The notes beneath the pieces were generated by a model. The model was not told where the DNA came from, ran no database searches, and saw nothing but the letters and a program-made list of their open reading frames with translations. Both the position numbers and the translations under genes were made by a program. Source: JBNKEI01 sp050288705 (lineage in GTDB: Bacteria; Myxococcota; Myxococcia; Myxococcales; UBA5297). From it: 23,927 bases of DNA. The stretch is from contig JBNKEI010000193.1 of the NCBI GenBank assembly GCA_050288705.1, positions 1-23,927 on the forward strand, in the 5' to 3' direction. Below, in pieces: positions 21,780 through 23,927 of this stretch (position 1 is its first letter; every line of letters starts with the position of its first letter).

Positions 21780-22406
21780 ATGGGAAAAATCATTATCGTT
21801 GCCGGAGTACCTGGTGCAGGTAAGTCGACAGTGCTATTGGAAGCCTGGAAAAAAGTAGAGAAAGAGCTTCATTACAGCATTCTTTCTTTCGGAACAGAAA
21901 TGTTCAATCTTTGTAAAGAAGCAGGATTGGCGTCGGATAGAGACGACATGCGCAATTTGAGCGCCGATATTCAAGAAGAAATGCAATGGCGAGCTACCAA
22001 GCGAATAGTGGAACGCCCAGAAAATATTTTGTTAGATACTCACTGCACCATTAAAACTGGCTCCGGTAGTTATCTGCCCGGTTTTACGCCTCGCATGTTA
22101 GAGCGAATTTCGCCAGCAGCTATCATTTTGGTCGATGCGCATGAGGCGGAAATTCGTGGGCGTCGCCGATTGGATAAGTCGCGGCCTAATCGTTCAATTG
22201 AGTCTAATGAAGATATTTTGGAACATAAAGTAATTAATCGCGCCTATGCCGCAGCGTTTTCTGCTCGTAGTGGGTGTTTGTTGAGAATTATTCAAAATAG
22301 TACCGGGGAATTTGATCGAGTGGTGGATGATTTTGTTAGTACTCTGCGGTTTATTGGGGTAGAGAAATTCATTCCCAACAATAAGAATGCAACTAATAAT
22401 ACCTAG
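21780..22406 (+). CDS. adkA: Archaeal-type adenylate kinase
   Basis: The 208-residue protein follows the archaeal AdkA pattern rather than bacterial Adk. The P-loop is GVPGAGKS at 9-16. Then come LSFGTEMF (36-42), the DRDDMR loop (53-58), LLDTHCTIKT (84-93), YLPGFTP (98-104), an Arg-rich region (R126, R128-R130), and EHKVINRAYAAAFSARSGC (148-166) in place of the bacterial LID domain. It should interconvert ATP and AMP with two ADP. The roughly 12-residue Asn-rich C-terminal extension is beyond the usual 190-200 residues. AAGGGG lies about ten bases before the ATG. It diverges from grpE across 238 bases without an obvious strong promoter. The family also includes related nucleotide kinases, so activity on AMP is inferred. 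Confidence 0.88.
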   Translation: MGKIIIVAGVPGAGKSTVLLEAWKKVEKELHYSILSFGTEMFNLCKEAGLASDRDDMRNLSADIQEEMQWRATKRIVERPENILLDTHCTIKTGSGSYLPGFTPRMLERISPAAIILVDAHEAEIRGRRRLDKSRPNRSIESNEDILEHKVINRAYAAAFSARSGCLLRIIQNSTGEFDRVVDDFVSTLRFIGVEKFIPNNKNATNNT

Positions 22407-22412
22407 GTTTCG

Positions 22413-22482
22413 CAAAAACGTTTTTGTAAAATAAAACATGGTCGGGCGCTGTATCCTCTCGGTAACCATTGAGGCGCCCGAC
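22413..22482. terminator. Two inverted repeats between adkA and the convergent hydrolase
   Basis: CAAAAACGTTTTTG at 22413-22426 is a perfect AT-rich palindrome right after the adkA stop. GTCGGGCGC at 22441-22449 pairs with GCGCCCGAC at 22474-22482, a nine-base GC-rich stem with an inner CTC/GAG pair. Either could end transcripts from adkA. The second lacks a T-tract, so it may be a Rho-type 3' end protector or a repeat-element remnant. The remaining bases to 22587 show no gene. Confidence 0.4.
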
Positions 22483-22587
22483 ACTGGATGGACTATATGA
22501 GCGACCAGTGCGGTGATAATCGGGCCGGGACCTTTTGCTGCATCCCAACAAGGTAATCGGCAAACAGTCTGCCTAATATCCCTCTAA

Positions 22588-23490
22588 CTAATCTGGAAGG
22601 GCATTCCTGTGCGCGTAACCAGTCATGCCGAACGCTCGCTTGAAAAACTTTACGGCAGTAGCGCGCGAGCGGAAGGCCTGGCCTGGATTGGGGGTGAGAG
22701 TTACCGAGCCTCCTTGGCCTTCGTTAGCAACCGGATCAGTCACGGTCATCTCTGGTTGTAGGCGATCCCAAGCGTGGGTCGCACCCTTATAAGTTTTAAC
22801 CGAGATGAAGGCTTGCGCTGCGGCGGGCAATGACTGCACGAGGTTTGGACAGCTAGCCGGACGCTCGTAGCCATCGAGTTCGCCTGCCTGGATCAGCACG
22901 GGAGCGCCAGTGAATGAGTTGAAATCATAGCCAGCAATGTTGTTATAGAAATAGCAGACCGGATAGTGTGGCAGATGCGCTGCGAACTGGAGTGTCCCGC
23001 CCGTATAAAGCGTGGTGTATGGCTCGGTGGCAGTCAGCATGCTGACGATACCACCCCAAGAGAAACCCATGATGCCGATGCGATCGGGATCGATGCGTGG
23101 GTGTTCGGACAAGTACTTGAGCGCACCGTATGCGTCGGGTAAGGTTTTAGCCACGTGGTGCGGCCGGTTCAAGCCACCGGCAAGTCCCCGTGGCGTCCAC
23201 ATGTCAAGCTCCAGAGTGGCGATCCCTGCGTTGTTCAAGGCTTTAGCGTAGAACTTGCCTCGGCTGTCGATACCGGCGGAGCCGTGTACGATCACCACGG
23301 CTGGGAGCTTTTCGGAAGTGTTGGTGGGAATACGCAACTGGGCACAAACGGTCAAGGGCTCAACCGGATCGAGAGTTTGGAAATTGACGTAGGCTATAGT
23401 CGGCAGATTAGGATCGATGATTTTGGCGTGTGCGTTAATCGACAGTGTAAAGGTGACGAAAATCAGTACAAAGCGTAGCGCGTAATGCAT
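22588..23490 (-). CDS. Exported dienelactone-hydrolase-like alpha/beta hydrolase
   Basis: The ATG at 23490 follows GGGGGAGAG with short spacing. Residues 1-22 (hydrophobic core LRFVLIFVTFTLSI, then NAHA) form a signal peptide, so the enzyme is probably periplasmic or secreted. The alpha/beta-hydrolase core shows VVIVHGSAG (oxyanion region, 65-73), the nucleophile motif GFSWGG with S144, D206 in GELDGY and H239 in GATHAW, a complete triad. It should cleave an ester or lactone; the natural substrate is not evident. The 300-residue length fits the exported branch of the dienelactone hydrolase family. The gene appears richer in GC than adkA or the chaperone genes, suggesting a separate origin. 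It converges with adkA and has its own promoter-like boxes upstream. Confidence 0.85.
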   Translation of the reverse strand: MHYALRFVLIFVTFTLSINAHAKIIDPNLPTIAYVNFQTLDPVEPLTVCAQLRIPTNTSEKLPAVVIVHGSAGIDSRGKFYAKALNNAGIATLELDMWTPRGLAGGLNRPHHVAKTLPDAYGALKYLSEHPRIDPDRIGIMGFSWGGIVSMLTATEPYTTLYTGGTLQFAAHLPHYPVCYFYNNIAGYDFNSFTGAPVLIQAGELDGYERPASCPNLVQSLPAAAQAFISVKTYKGATHAWDRLQPEMTVTDPVANEGQGGSVTLTPNPGQAFRSRATAVKFFKRAFGMTGYAHRNALPD

Positions 23491-23502
23491 GGCTCTCCCC
23501 CT

Positions 23503-23522
23503 CGGGCAAATGCCCGGTTTTT
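23503..23522 (+). terminator. Intrinsic-terminator-like hairpin on + strand, in the hydrolase leader
   Basis: CGGGCA-AA-TGCCCG followed by GTTTTT at 23517-23522 has the form of a rho-independent terminator reading rightward. On the hydrolase strand the same stem sits in the leader, directly before the GAGGGGGAGAG ribosome binding site. It may stop antisense transcription or shape access to the ribosome binding site. Confidence 0.45.
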
Positions 23523-23550
23523 AGATAGACCGCCGCTTGACGGATTGCAC

Positions 23551-23580
23551 ACTATGGAACTGACTGCGCGGTTGCGTCAA
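23551..23580 (-). promoter_or_regulatory. Possible promoter of the hydrolase gene
   Basis: Read on the minus strand, TTGACG (23575-23580) and CATAGT (23551-23556) are separated by 18 bases. They match the sigma70 boxes at five and four of six positions. Transcription would start about 50 bases before the ATG. Confidence 0.35.
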
Positions 23581-23927
23581 CAGAGTTGTGCGGGAAATTT
23601 ATGCCAGCAGATATCATGCTGGCCGGTAAGGAGCTTCGGGGCAGGAATCGGTTTGTGTCCTATTTGGCCGTGGTTTGTACAAGCTTGGGTATAAAAACAC
23701 CAAGCAAGAACTAATGCGAATATTCCATCAGAACAATAGCATCACCTATCTTTTTGCTCCTACAAGTATGTAGTAGAAACCGCCATAGACGTACCTGCTC
23801 GCCCAAACGTACCGTGACAAAGTCCGCAAAACAGGTATCCTTCTCATACGGGGAGCTTCCAATCATGGGATGTTGGCCAGAATTTCCATAATTAAAATGG
23901 AAAGGACCGGAGAGTTATCTATTCTGA
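23581..23927. other. Right-end stretch without a convincing gene
   Basis: GCCAGCA and TGCTGGC at 23603-23623 form a perfect seven-base stem around GATATCA. GCTTGG at 23683-23688 pairs with CCAAGC at 23700-23705. A minus-strand frame from ATG 23866 to a stop at 23711 would encode 51 residues beginning MIGSSPYEKDTCF. It has no ribosome binding site, but its frame stays open for 15 codons upstream of that ATG, so it may be the 3' remnant of a decayed gene. Nothing else is recognisable. Confidence 0.3.

Noticed and set aside
22441..22482. GC-rich inverted repeat considered as an integron attC site
   Set aside because: The outer arms lack the required GTT/AAC core trinucleotides, and no integrase or cassette array is present.

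Overview
The window looks like chromosomal DNA of a Gram-negative bacterium. Evidence includes lipoprotein and Sec signal peptides, a TPR plus LppC-type penicillin-binding-protein activator, a MscS channel, and a clustered grpE-dnaK-dnaJ. Cys-rich lipoproteins and a secreted EGF/beta-propeller protein recall deltaproteobacterial lineages such as Myxococcota or Bdellovibrionota. That placement is an inference from gene style, not proven. Base composition is mosaic by eye: most genes are moderately AT-rich, while 11.5-13.5 kb and 22.6-23.5 kb look clearly richer in GC.

Left end (1-2271): a decayed accessory region. It holds a truncated DUF1016/YhcG fragment, two intact small Cys-rich lipoproteins behind a good sigma70-type promoter, and a frameshifted SNF2-type helicase remnant. 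The two broken genes suggest an old defence or mobile region.

2272-5398: an asparagine synthase-like amidotransferase and a GT4-type glycosyltransferase, translationally close on the + strand, probably for surface polysaccharide assembly. 5426-8188: a MscS-type channel and a CDF metal exporter are divergently transcribed from a palindrome-rich intergenic region. The exporter has three tandem C-terminal cytosolic modules. 8235-8345 carries hairpins resembling the right end/omega-RNA of IS200/IS605 elements, with no tnpB nearby.

8370-10836: a PfkB-type sugar kinase (-) and a secreted tryptophan-rich DUF6600-like protein (+) with a His/Arg/Pro repeat tail. 10888-13487: a tandem PilZ protein and a 656-residue unknown protein with a Ser/Pro-rich N-terminus and several hydrophobic helices. 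The latter is atypical in composition and is the most novel-looking gene here. 13896-15628: an EGF plus eight-blade propeller protein, whose C-terminal carboxypeptidase-regulatory-like domain has been split off by a frameshift.

15677-21541 (-): the chaperone cluster grpE-dnaK-dnaJ followed by the LppC-like activator, probably one transcription unit linking cytosolic folding with cell-wall synthesis. 21780-22406 (+): an archaeal-type adenylate kinase, divergent from grpE and unusual for a bacterium. 22588-23490 (-): a secreted dienelactone-hydrolase-like enzyme. The last 437 bases hold regulatory-looking hairpins and no convincing gene. I saw no tRNA, rRNA or CRISPR array.
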